NCBI GenBank assembly: GCA_025677815.1
Contig: JAIXMP010000022.1
Span: forward strand, 248,001-312,000
DNA from: Phascolomyces articulosus
Taxonomy: Eukaryota > Mucoromycota > Mucoromycetes > Mucorales > Lichtheimiaceae
Reading direction: 5' to 3'
Length of the DNA: 64,000 bases
The position numbers were made by a program, and so were the translations under genes. This document shows, piece after piece, positions 1 through 11,499 of this stretch; positions within the stretch are counted from its first letter, which is position 1, and each line of letters starts with the position of its first letter. Below the pieces are notes generated by a model. It ran no database searches. It saw nothing but the letters and a program-made list of their open reading frames with translations, and was not told where the DNA came from.

Positions 1-1682
1 ATGCTGAACCCCCCAAAAAAATTCCCCAAGTGATACCCAAATCGACAGAATTTATACCTGATCGTCTTGTACGTGTGTCCGACATGAAAGTGATAGAAGG
101 AAAAGATGCCAAAGAAGGCTACTGTACTCTCTCCTATGCATTTAAACAATCTGGCGAAATTACAGTGGAAGAAAACAGTGACAAGCTTAAGCGCATCGAT
201 GAAGGCAAACACCGAATTATTTTCCCCGCCAAAACTATTCGTGTCAAACCCAGAGGTCGAAAACGATTACCCCCCAAGATCAAATATGTCACATTTGAAG
301 GATTGATTCAACACATCTGTCAGGATTTTAATATCAAGTATATTTGGTATGATCAATTATGTATTGATCAAGACAATTTGACCGAGAAATGCAAGACGAT
401 TCGTCAAATACATCAAATTTATCGTCATGCGTATTGTACTGTGGCCTTGGTTCCTGAACTAACTACCGTTTCTCATAAAACCGAATGGCATCTCCCCAGG
501 CATAATGCTGCCAGTAATACTTTGTTGAAATCCCTTTGGATGAAACGCATGTGGACTTTAGCTGAGGCATCCATGTCTCAACGACTGCTCTTTGTAGGTC
601 AAACCTGTCATTCCTGGGGATTTCGATCACGATACTTAAGAATTGATAAAGATGGATCACAAACCAATGTGGCATCCACTTTAGTCCATGCTCATAAACG
701 AACCAGTATAAGTGAACTTGATCGATTGTTTGCGTTGGCCAACTTGTTCCCTGAGCAAGTCATGGATCATATTCAAATTGATTACAATCAATCCGTATTG
801 GAATTGATGATTCAAATTTATGGATTGTTGGCGAAAAAAGATCCTACTATTTTATGTTTTGAAAAACGTGGCTATGATTATAATACAGCGTTAAAAGCAT
901 TACCTAACAAAAAGTATAATGACAATAATGACAATGAGGGTATGCAAGATATGATGCCGATTCAAGGATACAATCTTCCCTCTTGGACAGGTATCGGCGG
1001 TGAACATCAAGCACAGGAATGGATTACTCCGTTTGAAAATGAGAAGTATTCGATTCATGGATCCATCATGCAAATAGAATGTTCGGGTATTTCAGGAAGT
1101 AATATCACCACCTATGCAGCAAAAGAGCGCTTCATACTAAGTGATCAAGATATTCCTCCCCTCCCTCCAGGCGGCTATGACAAGAATGGAAACTTGGTGT
1201 TTTGGGAACTGGTCGTTCAAATCCAACTTCCAGGTGATACGAGTGGTCAAAAACGACTTGTTTATGTGGGTCGTACAGCTTATTCACCTTTAATCAACAA
1301 TCACCTTTCTGCCAATATGTTTGTCGACACCCTCGAACGGTTATCACATTTCTTACCCATCAAGAAAGAAGATTTGCAATGGGTACGCACACCAGTTGAA
1401 AGAAAACAATTGGGAGAAGAAAATCGACCACGCTTTAGTTTCTCGAATTTGATTGAAAATACAGAGTTTCAATACGATGCTCATTATGTGATTCTTTGTG
1501 GTATGCCGTTCTATAGAAAGAAATTTTGGTTTCTTCCTTCTTCGTATCGAAATTATTATCCTGTTCTCAAGAAAGAAAATGGTAGTCCTTATTTTAAAAC
1601 CATTGGGTTATGTAATACTGAAAATGTACAAGACTTTTTTGTGGATTATCATCCAAATGAACAAGTCTTTAAAATTCAATAG
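1..1682 (+). CDS. HET-domain-like protein, 5' end outside window
   Basis: The frame is open from base 3 to the TAG at 1680-1682 with no in-frame ATG before base 84, so the true start lies upstream of the window. At least 559 codons are visible without an intron. The pattern resembles the fungal HET (heterokaryon incompatibility) domain: a CTLSY block near 120-136, YIWYDQLCIDQ at about 339-371, a following E-K-C..I.QIH.IY segment, and a W.KRMWTLAEA block at about 537-569. In Ascomycota HET domains trigger incompatibility cell death; in early-diverging fungi the role is unknown. The last 350 residues are not recognised. No signal peptide or membrane segment is visible. The family call is from motif recognition only. 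Confidence 0.72.
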   Translation, partial: AEPPKKIPQVIPKSTEFIPDRLVRVSDMKVIEGKDAKEGYCTLSYAFKQSGEITVEENSDKLKRIDEGKHRIIFPAKTIRVKPRGRKRLPPKIKYVTFEGLIQHICQDFNIKYIWYDQLCIDQDNLTEKCKTIRQIHQIYRHAYCTVALVPELTTVSHKTEWHLPRHNAASNTLLKSLWMKRMWTLAEASMSQRLLFVGQTCHSWGFRSRYLRIDKDGSQTNVASTLVHAHKRTSISELDRLFALANLFPEQVMDHIQIDYNQSVLELMIQIYGLLAKKDPTILCFEKRGYDYNTALKALPNKKYNDNNDNEGMQDMMPIQGYNLPSWTGIGGEHQAQEWITPFENEKYSIHGSIMQIECSGISGSNITTYAAKERFILSDQDIPPLPPGGYDKNGNLVFWELVVQIQLPGDTSGQKRLVYVGRTAYSPLINNHLSANMFVDTLERLSHFLPIKKEDLQWVRTPVERKQLGEENRPRFSFSNLIENTEFQYDAHYVILCGMPFYRKKFWFLPSSYRNYYPVLKKENGSPYFKTIGLCNTENVQDFFVDYHPNEQVFKIQ

Positions 1683-1707
1683 AAGAATAAATACACTATT
1701 CTTTAAT

Positions 1708-1710
<3 letters not shown>

Positions 1711-1740
<30 letters not shown>
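1711..1740. repeat. 30-bp poly(T) tract
   Basis: An uninterrupted run of 30 T starts 28 bp after the HET-like stop codon. It could be slippage in the 3' untranslated region, or the poly(A) tail of a retro-inserted sequence read on the minus strand. No convincing target-site duplication was seen. Confidence 0.9.
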
Positions 1741-1743
<3 letters not shown>

Positions 1744-2656
1744 ATGGTGTGTCATAGCTGTCTATAAGGGGTTGTGTAAATAAGTATGATATATATATAT
1801 ATGCATGGCTTTGATTTTATCTACATGGTTTTGTATAACACATAGATAGTTTACACATTTATCACCTTGTTCTCCCTGATCAAGAATAGAATCACGATTT
1901 AACATCATAATGTTGTGTTCTTAGGAATAGATATTTATTTTTCATTAAAATGTGTGCACAATGCTAGATACAGAAAACTGAACTCAATACCACCGTTTAC
2001 GTCTATACTTTTTTTTACCGGACCTGCATTGCTACGTACTCCTTGTATGACCAAGAAAAAAAAATAAAGCTCGTGAATTCATTAGCATTAGATTATTCAA
2101 TGGTCAATGTTTCTTCATAAAGGAACCAACATTATAATTCTGTTACTATTAATAAAAATAGGTACTTGAGCATTGTTATATGGGCCTGGTACAAGATTTT
2201 TTTTCCAATAAGCATTATAACACTATTTGTTTTCTATGGCAATTTAAAAACAGAATAATATTTATTGTTATTGATTGCATAATTAATAAAACCATGTTAC
2301 TCATGGCAATGAATTAAAAGCTTATACGATGACATTCTATTTTTTTATCTTTCAGTGCCCACTCTTTTTTCTTTACACTTTACCGATATGGTCCGTGCGT
2401 TTGGAAGATACACCTGAAGAACAACAAAAGAATAAAGACCATTTAAAACAGCCGAGGACACGGTTTAAATTATAAAACAATCAAATGAACTTTTATTAAA
2501 TGAAGATTAAAAAAACTTAACTAATTTAAAGATGTAAAGAAGGAGAAAAAAAGGACAATGCCTTTTCTTCTTCATTGCCGTAGGCAAGAGGAAACAAGAA
2601 AAAACCTTCTATTAAGGTTTTACTTGATTTTTTTTTTATCACTTTCATTATTTGTT
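1741..2656. other. AT-rich spacer
   Basis: Contains a short (AT)n stretch near 1788-1803 and scattered A/T homopolymers. No reading frame with coding character was found on either strand. Confidence 0.6.
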
Positions 2657-2719
2657 AAAAAAAAGGGTACAAAAGTACCATCCAACTCTGGTGATTAGTG
2701 TCATCCTTGTGCAGGGGCC

Positions 2720-2751
<32 letters not shown>

Positions 2752-2800
2752 TAATGTTATTTTTTCATCCCATTAATCAAAAGAGAAATGCGAGAAAAAA
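2657..2800 (-). ncRNA. U6 spliceosomal snRNA-like gene
   Basis: The minus strand of 2698-2750 carries the invariant U6 core: the TTGGAACGATACAGAGAAGATT segment with the ACAGAGA box, the AGC catalytic triad region followed by ATGGCCCC, and GCACAAGGATGACAC. U6 pairs with U2 and the 5' splice site in the spliceosome. Downstream a GGTAC/GTACC hairpin is followed by eight T (2657-2664), a typical RNA polymerase III terminator. A TATAAATA box lies at 2828-2835. Two things are odd. The region 5' of the core is longer than usual given the TATA position, and the 3' tail lacks the usual GCGTTCC-type segment. The gene may carry unusual ends or an intron, or be a U6-derived copy. The 5' limit given here is an estimate. 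Confidence 0.7.
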
Positions 2801-2827
2801 AATCCGATTTGGCTCGGACAGCACCTT

Positions 2828-2835
2828 TATTTATA
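2828..2835 (-). promoter_or_regulatory. TATA box upstream of U6-like gene
   Basis: TATAAATA on the minus strand, 78 bp before the U6 core. A Pol III U6 TATA box normally sits about 25-30 bp before the start, which would place the start near 2800. Confidence 0.45.
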
Positions 2836-5403
2836 ACTTTTCGATTGAAATACCGCTATGTGACTGGTGCAGCAGCAGTTCTTTGCTATGTGTGTTACGT
2901 GTTATAGGGTGAAGCAAGTGGTTGTAATAAAAAAAAATCAATGGAGGTCATATCAAAAGGACAATGTCGTTGTCATGGAAATAAAGCTAAAGCAGCAATA
3001 CCTTTGACTGTGCCTAATAAGGTTAATTTGTTTCACATGCATAAAAATTTTACAAGCGGCGATATGATCAAACTTTATCATGGTGATATGGCAGTCCGAT
3101 AACAAAATAAAAACTATGAACAATCAAGCTATTTATTCCATTATTAACATATGTTCTTTTGATATGACTTTTGGACATTTCCATCATATACATACTTTGA
3201 GGGGTCAATATTGTTTTACAGATAAAGAATCAAAAAGAAAAGAAAAAGAAATAAAAATGGAGGTGGCAATAATACATAAAATAAGACTAAATTAAATTCT
3301 GTTGACTGCTCTTCAACTTGATAAATTTTGGTTTTATTTGACATCAAAAAAAAAAAAATTTCATATCAATGGTACAGAATCAAATCGTTATTTTATATGA
3401 TCATACTATTATGCCAGAATAAAATATTAGAAGTTACCAATACATGACATCAAAAAACAGCGTTATCTGCAACCTATCAGCAAAGGAGTGGATCATTATT
3501 GTTCATTATATGTCGATGATACTTTTTTATTGAAAAAAATTCTCGCTGCTGATAAGCTCTACGTTAAATCAGCACTTTTTTTTTAGAATTGTTTAAATAA
3601 CATAAAAAAACCTGCAACTTGGAACTGTAAACACGTTCCTGAGCAAGTTTCCGTTTATCAGGGTAAGTTGTATATGGCAGTAATAATTTCTTGAACAGTA
3701 GTGATAGGAGTGACAGGTTACTTTTGCAGAAATTTCTTGTCGTCATGAAACTTTCTTTCATTGCTTCCAAACCGAAATACTAATCACACCAATACGTACC
3801 AAGTTTGATCGCTCTTTCTCAACAACAATGGGTCTACCAAACTGACAATGTAAAGCGTTCAAGGAGAAATGGGTATAGTGATTATCCAAAATGAATGCTT
3901 ATTTTTTTATAAGAGTTTAATAATCTTTTTTTTTATTAAAGTGATTTCATTCTTCCAGGGGTGAACGCGTTTTCCCTATTATCATTGTTTTACGCACCCA
4001 AAATCAAGATTATAAGGAATTTAACAAGTAAAACTTACCATGGCATGTGGCGCTTATTTTTTTTTTTTTACTAGCTGACTTTGTAATTTTACTTTGACCT
4101 CCTTCTAGAAATGAAGTAGTTACTAATTATTATCTTACGGTTATCTTCCAGGTTTTTTCTTTTTTTCTCTTGGTTCTTTCGCTTATATTTGTTATATAAT
4201 ATCCACATACCCGTGATATTGACGGTATTGGTGAGTGTTTTTAATACTTCTATAATAACTGCTACGGCTACTATTCATTACTGCGAATGCTAACTTTATT
4301 TTATCTTGATAACACACGGTTTTAATTATTGATGTTCTCTTTTTTCCTATTTCACAATCTTTGGCCATTTAAAACGAAATTGACAAGGCAACAGCAGCAA
4401 ATAACAACAAAGAGAAAATGATCGAACGAAAGATTGCTATGCTCTAGTATACCTGTGACCGACATTTGACTCATAAGTAGGGGGTATGTATAGGCATTGG
4501 ATCATATAGCGCACATGTTGATTCCATGGAGTGGAGCGCCAAGTCTTATTCGGCTTACTTGGATCTTTGGAATATCAAAGGAACATTGTGACACCTGTCA
4601 TCTTTATTTCATTGTGACCTTGTGCTTAATGATTTGGAGGGTTTTACTCTGGTCTGCAAAATGGATGAGCGGCTTTGTGCGATTCATTATATCGCTTCGT
4701 TAATTTGTTTTGTTTGGCATGGTCCTATAATAAGAACTGATCTTGAATATGCGATGTAAATAAATGGTAGTGGGTTCCTATCGTCCTTTCAAATGAGACT
4801 CATCCACGTCCCGTGTTGAGAAATAGGCTGGTAAACCCTTTACTGAGTTTATGGTGGAACACAGGGCCATGGAAAGGCGATGGAAGTTCGTGTAAATTGG
4901 CTTCCGCGTTAGCGAACTTCTAGGGAACGCTGACTTTACTATTGGGATATCGTTGTACAAATATATTTAAATACGTATCAAATAAAAAGAAAATGTCAAA
5001 AATGGTTTCACTTGTCAAATTATATATGTATAAAAAGGTTATTATTAATATGCATCAAATGGAATATATTTTCTTGTTGGATTAGTTGATGTAATGAAAT
5101 ATAGTCTACTGCTGAAAATGTGAATTTATAAAGCCATTTCATCGATTCATGCTATTACAGTTTAATAATTGGTGAAGCATACATACAGCTATACATACAC
5201 TCCAATCCATGTTTACATATCAAACCATGGCTGAATTACATTAACTTATTTTTTATAAAATAAAAACAACGATGATGTATAATAGTTCAGATACCATATA
5301 GTTAAAAAGACAGACTAAAAAATATTACATTATATAATATTCGCAAAGAAAGATAATTAATGGAGAAAAACGGATGGAGGAGCCATGTGTGTGTGCCCTT
5401 TCA
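2836..5403. other. Gene-poor spacer with possible decayed coding fragments
   Basis: A 53-codon plus-strand ORF at 2941-3102 begins MEVISKGQCRCHGNKAK and is not recognised. A minus-strand open stretch near 3770-3840 and a GC-richer island at about 4490-4960 with short open stretches in several frames look like remnants of coding sequence, but none gives a gene model. The rest is AT-rich with many homopolymers. Confidence 0.4.
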
Positions 5404-5751
5404 TTAATCCTTTTTTTTATAGGTAGTAGTACTTCCACCAATGTTGCCATTATCAGGAACATAAATAGGTTTAAGTGGAGAGGATGATAAACATGAGACT
5501 TCATCTGAAAGATAAAGAGTGAAAGAACTGTTTGCTGTATCAAACTTCTTATTACTATTATTTTCTTCCACAGTGACTTCCCATTCCAGTTCTATTTCTC
5601 CTTGAAATGTTAAGCAAATTATAATGATGATTGTTAAAAGTACTATGGCGTGTTGTTATCGCTTTAGATTGTTTGAGTGCACAATCCATTCGACGGGAGA
5701 TGTCATCATTATGATCTCGTAATGTGCAACAAAAATTAATATCAAATCTTC
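5404..5751 (-). CDS. Uncharacterised small spliced gene, terminal exons
   Basis: Two minus-strand segments join in frame. The upstream exon (5751-5644) follows an AATAAG acceptor. The terminal exon (5600-5404) encodes an acidic stretch with ELEWEVTVEEN and ends in TAA at 5404-5406. The GT-AG intron between them (5643-5601) is only 43 bp with a TTAAC branch-like sequence, shorter than the other introns here. Codon and residue composition look coding, unlike the flanks. No start codon or first exon could be assigned; frame-consistent sequence further upstream is interrupted by TAA at 5753-5755, which may lie in an intron. It could be a small gene or a decayed one. The family is not recognised. 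Confidence 0.45.
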
Positions 5752-7621
5752 CTTATTCAAATTTTTGAGGTATAAATTCAAACAAATTTTCGATATCTAC
5801 AAAACTAGCGATATACATCATATATTTTTTTATATAATCTTTGGTACTTCTATATAATCATTGTAGTTATTTATCATTGTTTTTCAGTCTTTTGCCTTAA
5901 TTTGGTATATTTAGTTTAGTATTGCGCAATTTCAGTAAGGATGCTGATAACCGATACTATACGACACTGTGTTCCCGAATGTTTTAAAACTTTATCTAAT
6001 GCGAAAAATTTCATGGAATTGTCAAAGTGCAGAAAGTGGGGTGTTACCCGTATAAAATAATATTCTTCTGTATTGTTCTGCCAACACATCTTTGTTTATT
6101 GTATCGCTACTTATTCTAGGATTTTTTTATTACTCTAGTTTCCTATGCATACATGTATATCCGTACTAAATAATTACCCTCTACGAGTATAATATCATTA
6201 TTATAAATTGCTACAACATGCAGTAAAGAGTGAACTAAACCTTATGTCAATTGACTTAAAAGAAAAAAAGTCAGGAGTACGTAATAAGAAGAAAATTGAT
6301 GAATATTAAAAAAGCCAACTTTTCTTTTCCAACTATATTATTATGGGTTGCATGACATCATATCACATCATGTATAGAACGACACTTGTACATAAATAAC
6401 AACTTTGTAAACCTACTCATTCTATTGTGTACATTTTTTGGACTAAGTGGTAAAAGATCAACAAGAAGATATTATGCATTCAATATATTATGTAACAAGG
6501 ATTATAATGATCATCATCAAAGTAGGAGGAGTCTATATTATTAAGAAGAATGATGGCCAATGCGAAGGATAAAGAAAAGCAGGGTTGATATTTATTATTC
6601 CTCTCTAATAATAATGAGGTCTTATTCTGTTCCATAGTAGCCAAAAGTAATAATATATAAATGGTAATATGTGAATGTTCATTGGCTGCAATATGCACAA
6701 CATTGCATCTTGTATATGTTTTTTTACTCCTCTGCTGTTATATACTGCTGCATTGAACTATATATTATAAATAAACTTTTCTCTCTATTCTTTTCTTTTT
6801 CACTATCCAATCTATATTTGTATCTCCAAAAATTCTTGACTAAGGAAAAGGGAACTTTGCATTATTTTACTACTACTTATAAGTATATTACAGCCTCCTC
6901 CCCCATACCTTCTCCTTCTTACTATAAACTTGGTCACTTTTATTATTGCTGATATTACTATCCAAAAAAGAAAATTCTTCTCCATACCATATAGTTATAA
7001 TAGGTGGTGATGATCTAACATAAATATATATATAATAATAATTCATGATACCCCTTCAAATCAACAATAAATGTGAATGGCGCCAAATTATACTAATATA
7101 AGTAGTTCTCTCCTTTTTTTATTCATAGAGATGAATATTATTTGCATTTCTAATAAAGTCTTAGTAAAATTACACATATCAACAACTTGGTCAGATATTA
7201 TCATTTTTATCATATTATAATCCAACCCTGGGAAAAAAAGCCAGGTTTTTTTTTTATTATAGTAATGGGGGTGACATAGAACCAAGAGATCCAGCATGAT
7301 GGACAAGAACATGAATAATACTGTGAAAGACAGAGTATGTGTATGAATGCGTGTTGTCCCTGAAACTTTGAATACTTGATTTCTATGATGCATCTTATCA
7401 ACTCTTCTTCTTCTTGTTCCTACTCTCAATCAACAATGATTATTTGGGGAGACCATTTATTTCAATCTCTTTTTAGTTTGCTTAAAAAAGATGATGCAAG
7501 TACTTTATCATTTTTATTCATCAAACCGGTTTTTTTTTCATTATATTATTTCATTATTACCATATAGTGGCGTTTCCTATATGAAAAGATTATGATGAAT
7601 AACTTATGGGAGAATCAAGAG

Positions 7622-7659
<38 letters not shown>

Positions 7660-7837
7660 TAAAGAGAGTTAAAAATAATAATTATAATAAAGTATCGGTC
7701 GTCATTGCCATCCCATTTATCGCATTTCACTTTAAAAACCATCTATTTCCCGTGAGATCCAAGCCACTGTTGGGGGATAATTCAATTATACTTTAGTATT
7801 AATTAGGAACCCTTTCTTTGGTTAGATTTTATGCGCC
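5752..7837. other. AT-rich spacer upstream of DPH4
   Basis: Only low-complexity open frames of 60-115 codons rich in F, I, Y and L, which are expected by chance in AT-rich DNA. A (GA)n microsatellite lies at about 7626-7656, about 180 bp before the DPH4 start. Confidence 0.55.
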
Positions 7838-8510
7838 ATGGAAACTCATTATGAGATCTTGAATGTCTCTGAAGATGCCACATTAGAACAAATTAAATCT
7901 CGGTTCCAACAGCTCATTTTAAGGGTAATGAATAGGAATGCGCGAAATAAGTGTGCTATTTTTTTTGACATGCATTATACAATTAGCATCATCCCGATAG
8001 ACAAGGAAATATACAACAAGATAATGATCAAGCTCAACGTATTCTTCAAGCTTGGGAAGTATTAAGGAACCCACAACGTCGTAAAACATACGATGCAGAA
8101 CTCGCAGGTAAGAGAGAAAGAGAGATATTAGAGTTTAGGAAACCCAATAAAGTGTACACGGACAAAGAAAGATGAAAGGGGAGGGAGGGGGGAAACAAAT
8201 CTCACCCTTCAGGACGATTTATGCGGGGTGTCCGTCTGTGGGGAGGGATATTTTGATTTAAATTATTTTTATTTTTTATATACTAGCTCGCCATCGCCAT
8301 CGAGCCGCAGTTATTAATAGTGAAATTGATTTGGATGATATGGAATATAATGAAAAAACATTGACATTTTCTTTGGTCTGTCGATGTTCGGGTATTTATG
8401 CTATTACTGAAAATGATTTGGAACAAGGCATTGATGTTGTTTGCTGTGATAATTGCTCTTTAAGGATACGCGTATTATATGACGTGGTGGATGAAGATGA
8501 AGAACACTAA
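7838..8510 (+). CDS. DPH4: Diphthamide biosynthesis protein 4 (J-domain, CSL zinc finger)
   Basis: Three exons (7838-7924, 7987-8107, 8287-8510) join through GT-AG introns of 62 and 179 bp into 142 residues plus stop, close to the roughly 150 residues usual for Dph4/DNAJC24. Residues 1-69 are a J-domain with the diagnostic HPD motif at the start of exon 2 (HHPDRQG). The C-terminal half is a CSL-type zinc finger with CRCSG, a middle ENDLEQG segment and CCDNCSL. Dph4 is an iron-binding co-chaperone that supports the radical step of diphthamide formation on elongation factor 2 in the cytosol, working with Dph1, Dph2 and Dph3. The ATG at 7838 gives the canonical N-terminus (THYEILNV). The combination of HPD and the Cys motifs makes this assignment firm. 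Confidence 0.93.
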
Positions 8511-11499
8511 TTGTTATATATATATTATATTGTATACTTATACCCTAATATGAATGAAAAAGAGGCCACTGGTATTCTTTTCCTTTTTTTTTATCTATTT
8601 ATTATTATACTATTGTTCGATCGAACTCTCCCTCTTTCTCTCCCTCTCTCGAACACACAAACTCACGCTTTTCCTTTTTATCCTTTCTCTCCTCTCCCCT
8701 TCCATGCATTTTATATATATATATAAAAGACCCTCCTTCTTATTTCGGCTTTGTTTGATTATGTCTGTATGTGCACTGTCATTTGGAATAAAATAGAATC
8801 TCGAATAATAATAGATACTTTGGATAAAGAGGAGGAATTATATAAATATATATATATATATAATTTTTATATATGGATCGTATTTGACCCCGGATGAGTT
8901 AGTAACATATAATAACCATAGTCATGAATATAACGTGAAATGATCGATAGAACTTTTTTCTTTTCTAAAATGATTTTTAAGATAATATTGAATAAGATAT
9001 AAAGGAAATAGGGCACGTCCATAATGCATACCCCTTCCTTTAGCATCCATGTTCTTTGGGTAAATATATAACTTTCACGTTCTGAAAAAAAAAAACCGGA
9101 ACGAGATATAAAGCTATAGTTAGGCATTCTCATTCACTACCCATCTCAAACAAACACTTTTCTCCATTGATAAACTCCGTTTCTTTTTGTTTCTGTACAT
9201 AATGCCGAAGAATAACTCTATCAACTATAATAATATATACCTATATTCTCCCTCTCATTCTGGTACTCTCTCTTTATCTATTCTCCTTTGTTCGATTATA
9301 GATAAACTCGGGATGGATTATAAGTTATCTAAGGAGGATATCGGCAAAGAAGAATGAAAGGGGAAGAATTTATAATAAGGATGAGTGGTGATCAGTCATA
9401 TCCTTATTTTTTTTTTTATGAGTGATTTGAAAAAAAAAAGCCTTCATCAAGGAAAGGAAGGATTCAATAGATGCATTGTCTAAACAACTTATTGTTCAAG
9501 TGTTGTTGTAGCTGCTGCTTTTTAGTTCTTGAGATTTCAACAACGCAGTAAAACCCACATTAAGATACATGACATTTGATAACAACAATGTATGACTACG
9601 GAAACACTGCATCTTCCATATTAACGTTTAGAATGTAGATATAAAAAAAATACAATATTAAAAAATACAAATCTAATGACGAATAACAAGACTTGTCAAA
9701 TGGTTTTTTTTTGACATTTTTTTTTATTTTAAAATTGTAGTTTATGCTACTTGCAAGCTTGATGATTTTTTCCCTATTTTTTAATGTTTCGCCCGAGAAA
9801 AACCGAAAATAAGAGTTACATTTCTCTCTATAATAAAACAACAAATCAAAGGAAAGATGTGCTCCGTGTGTTGAAAAGATGAAGAGAGACTAACAATAAT
9901 ATTGGTTATTTTAGAGTGAGAAAGACTCTTATATCTTCTACTTTTAACCGATGTGAGCACAAACAGAGAATTAGGACGATGCCGATCTTTGCAGGGAAAA
10001 AAAAAGTAGCATTTATGCAAGCTCCCGGTCTTTACTATACAACTCCTTCTGTAAAAAAAGAAAGGACCCCTCCTCCTCTATCTCTCTCTCTCTCCTTGTA
10101 TTTTCTTCCTACACTATTTTATAAACCCTTTTCTTCATCTGCTTGTGTAGTATATAGATGATCATATTTTTAAAGTTATAGTTAGTATACATATAATAGT
10201 ATATAGTAGTAAACAAACAATACTTTCCAAGAAAACACTCATCGTACATATAAAAAACTGATTATGCATTTCAGTGTATAGATTATAATCTATTTGACAA
10301 CTGTAAATAATAATAAAAGTACTTTCTTTTTTCACACACATTACTCTCTATCTCCTTGAATAACTTTAATCCAATTGTTAGGTTAAAGATCGGAGACCTG
10401 AGAAAGAAAGAACAGACTAAATAGAAGAGAGAGAAAAATGATCGAAATATATAGTATACGGTGTGTGGGTAAGAAGGGACGTGCATTTCAATATCATATT
10501 TTCATTCTTTATAAATTGGATCATAATGATAAAAAAAAAACCAAAACATGGAAGAATAATAAGAACGAGATAGAATGGGGATCCAACCACAAACTCGTTT
10601 TTCATTGTTCATTTTAATCCCTACATGAAATTATATTGAAGTGAGGGATAATAATGAATATAAAGAAGAAAGGGAAAGAGAACAAGACTTTTATTCTAAT
10701 AATAATAATATGTGTGGCAGATCTCAAAAGAAGTACTCTGGTTATTTTTTTTAAGGAGTATCAGTAGTAAGTATTGGGTATCAACCAAAAAAAGAAAAGT
10801 TTCTCTCACTCTCTTTCATTCTTTCATTCATTCATTCATATTCACACTTATTGCCTTCTTTATATATTATATATACATACATAGAGGATCAGGAACTCGA
10901 TGAAACGTTTCAAATAGAAAGCGGGGAGGTGCAAAAATGAATGAGCGGGAGAAAAAAAAACGACACCCTAAAATTGAAAAGGGGAGGGTCTGTTTCGATA
11001 GATTTTATAGAACACACAGATAATAACAATTATAAGAAAAAAAGTGTGAACAATCACTTGTTTTTGGAAAAAAAAGCATGCTTCAGTATTATAATTGAAG
11101 AAAGTTATATAGTCTAACCAACAAGGAAAAGACGGGGAGATGAACGAGAAAAAAAATAAGTGAAGAAGGGGGAGGCTTTCGAAATATATTTAAAAGGGGG
11201 TGGGGTTTATTTGAAGGAGCGGGTAGGAGTTTTTAACTTCGCATCTCATGTGTATGAATCTGTATATGTGTGTACATGTATATGAACGAGAGAGACATCA
11301 AGAGAGGCGGAATATCATTCATAGTGCCCCAAATTCATGGAATTTCCAATTAGTATAAATACACTCCACATATTGATGCCATCCTTTTTTTTTTTTTTTG
11401 TCTTGTGTCTTTTTCATTTTTCTTATTATTTATTAACTACAAACCTCTGCTTCCTTTTATTGCTATCTGAATTCATTTTTTTTTAAAAAAAATATTATC
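8511..11499. other. AT-rich spacer
   Basis: About 3 kb without a supported gene. Open frames are short and biased to F, I, K, L and Y, with CT-rich stretches near 8625-8700 and 10070-10100 and a TATA-like run at 8845-8865. The last 150 bp presumably hold the promoter of the gene at 11500. Confidence 0.5.
11354..11361 (+). promoter_or_regulatory. Candidate TATA box
   Basis: TATAAATA lies 139 bp before the ATG at 11500, followed by a long T/C-rich 5' leader. The position suits a core promoter, but TATA-like words are frequent by chance here. Confidence 0.3.
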
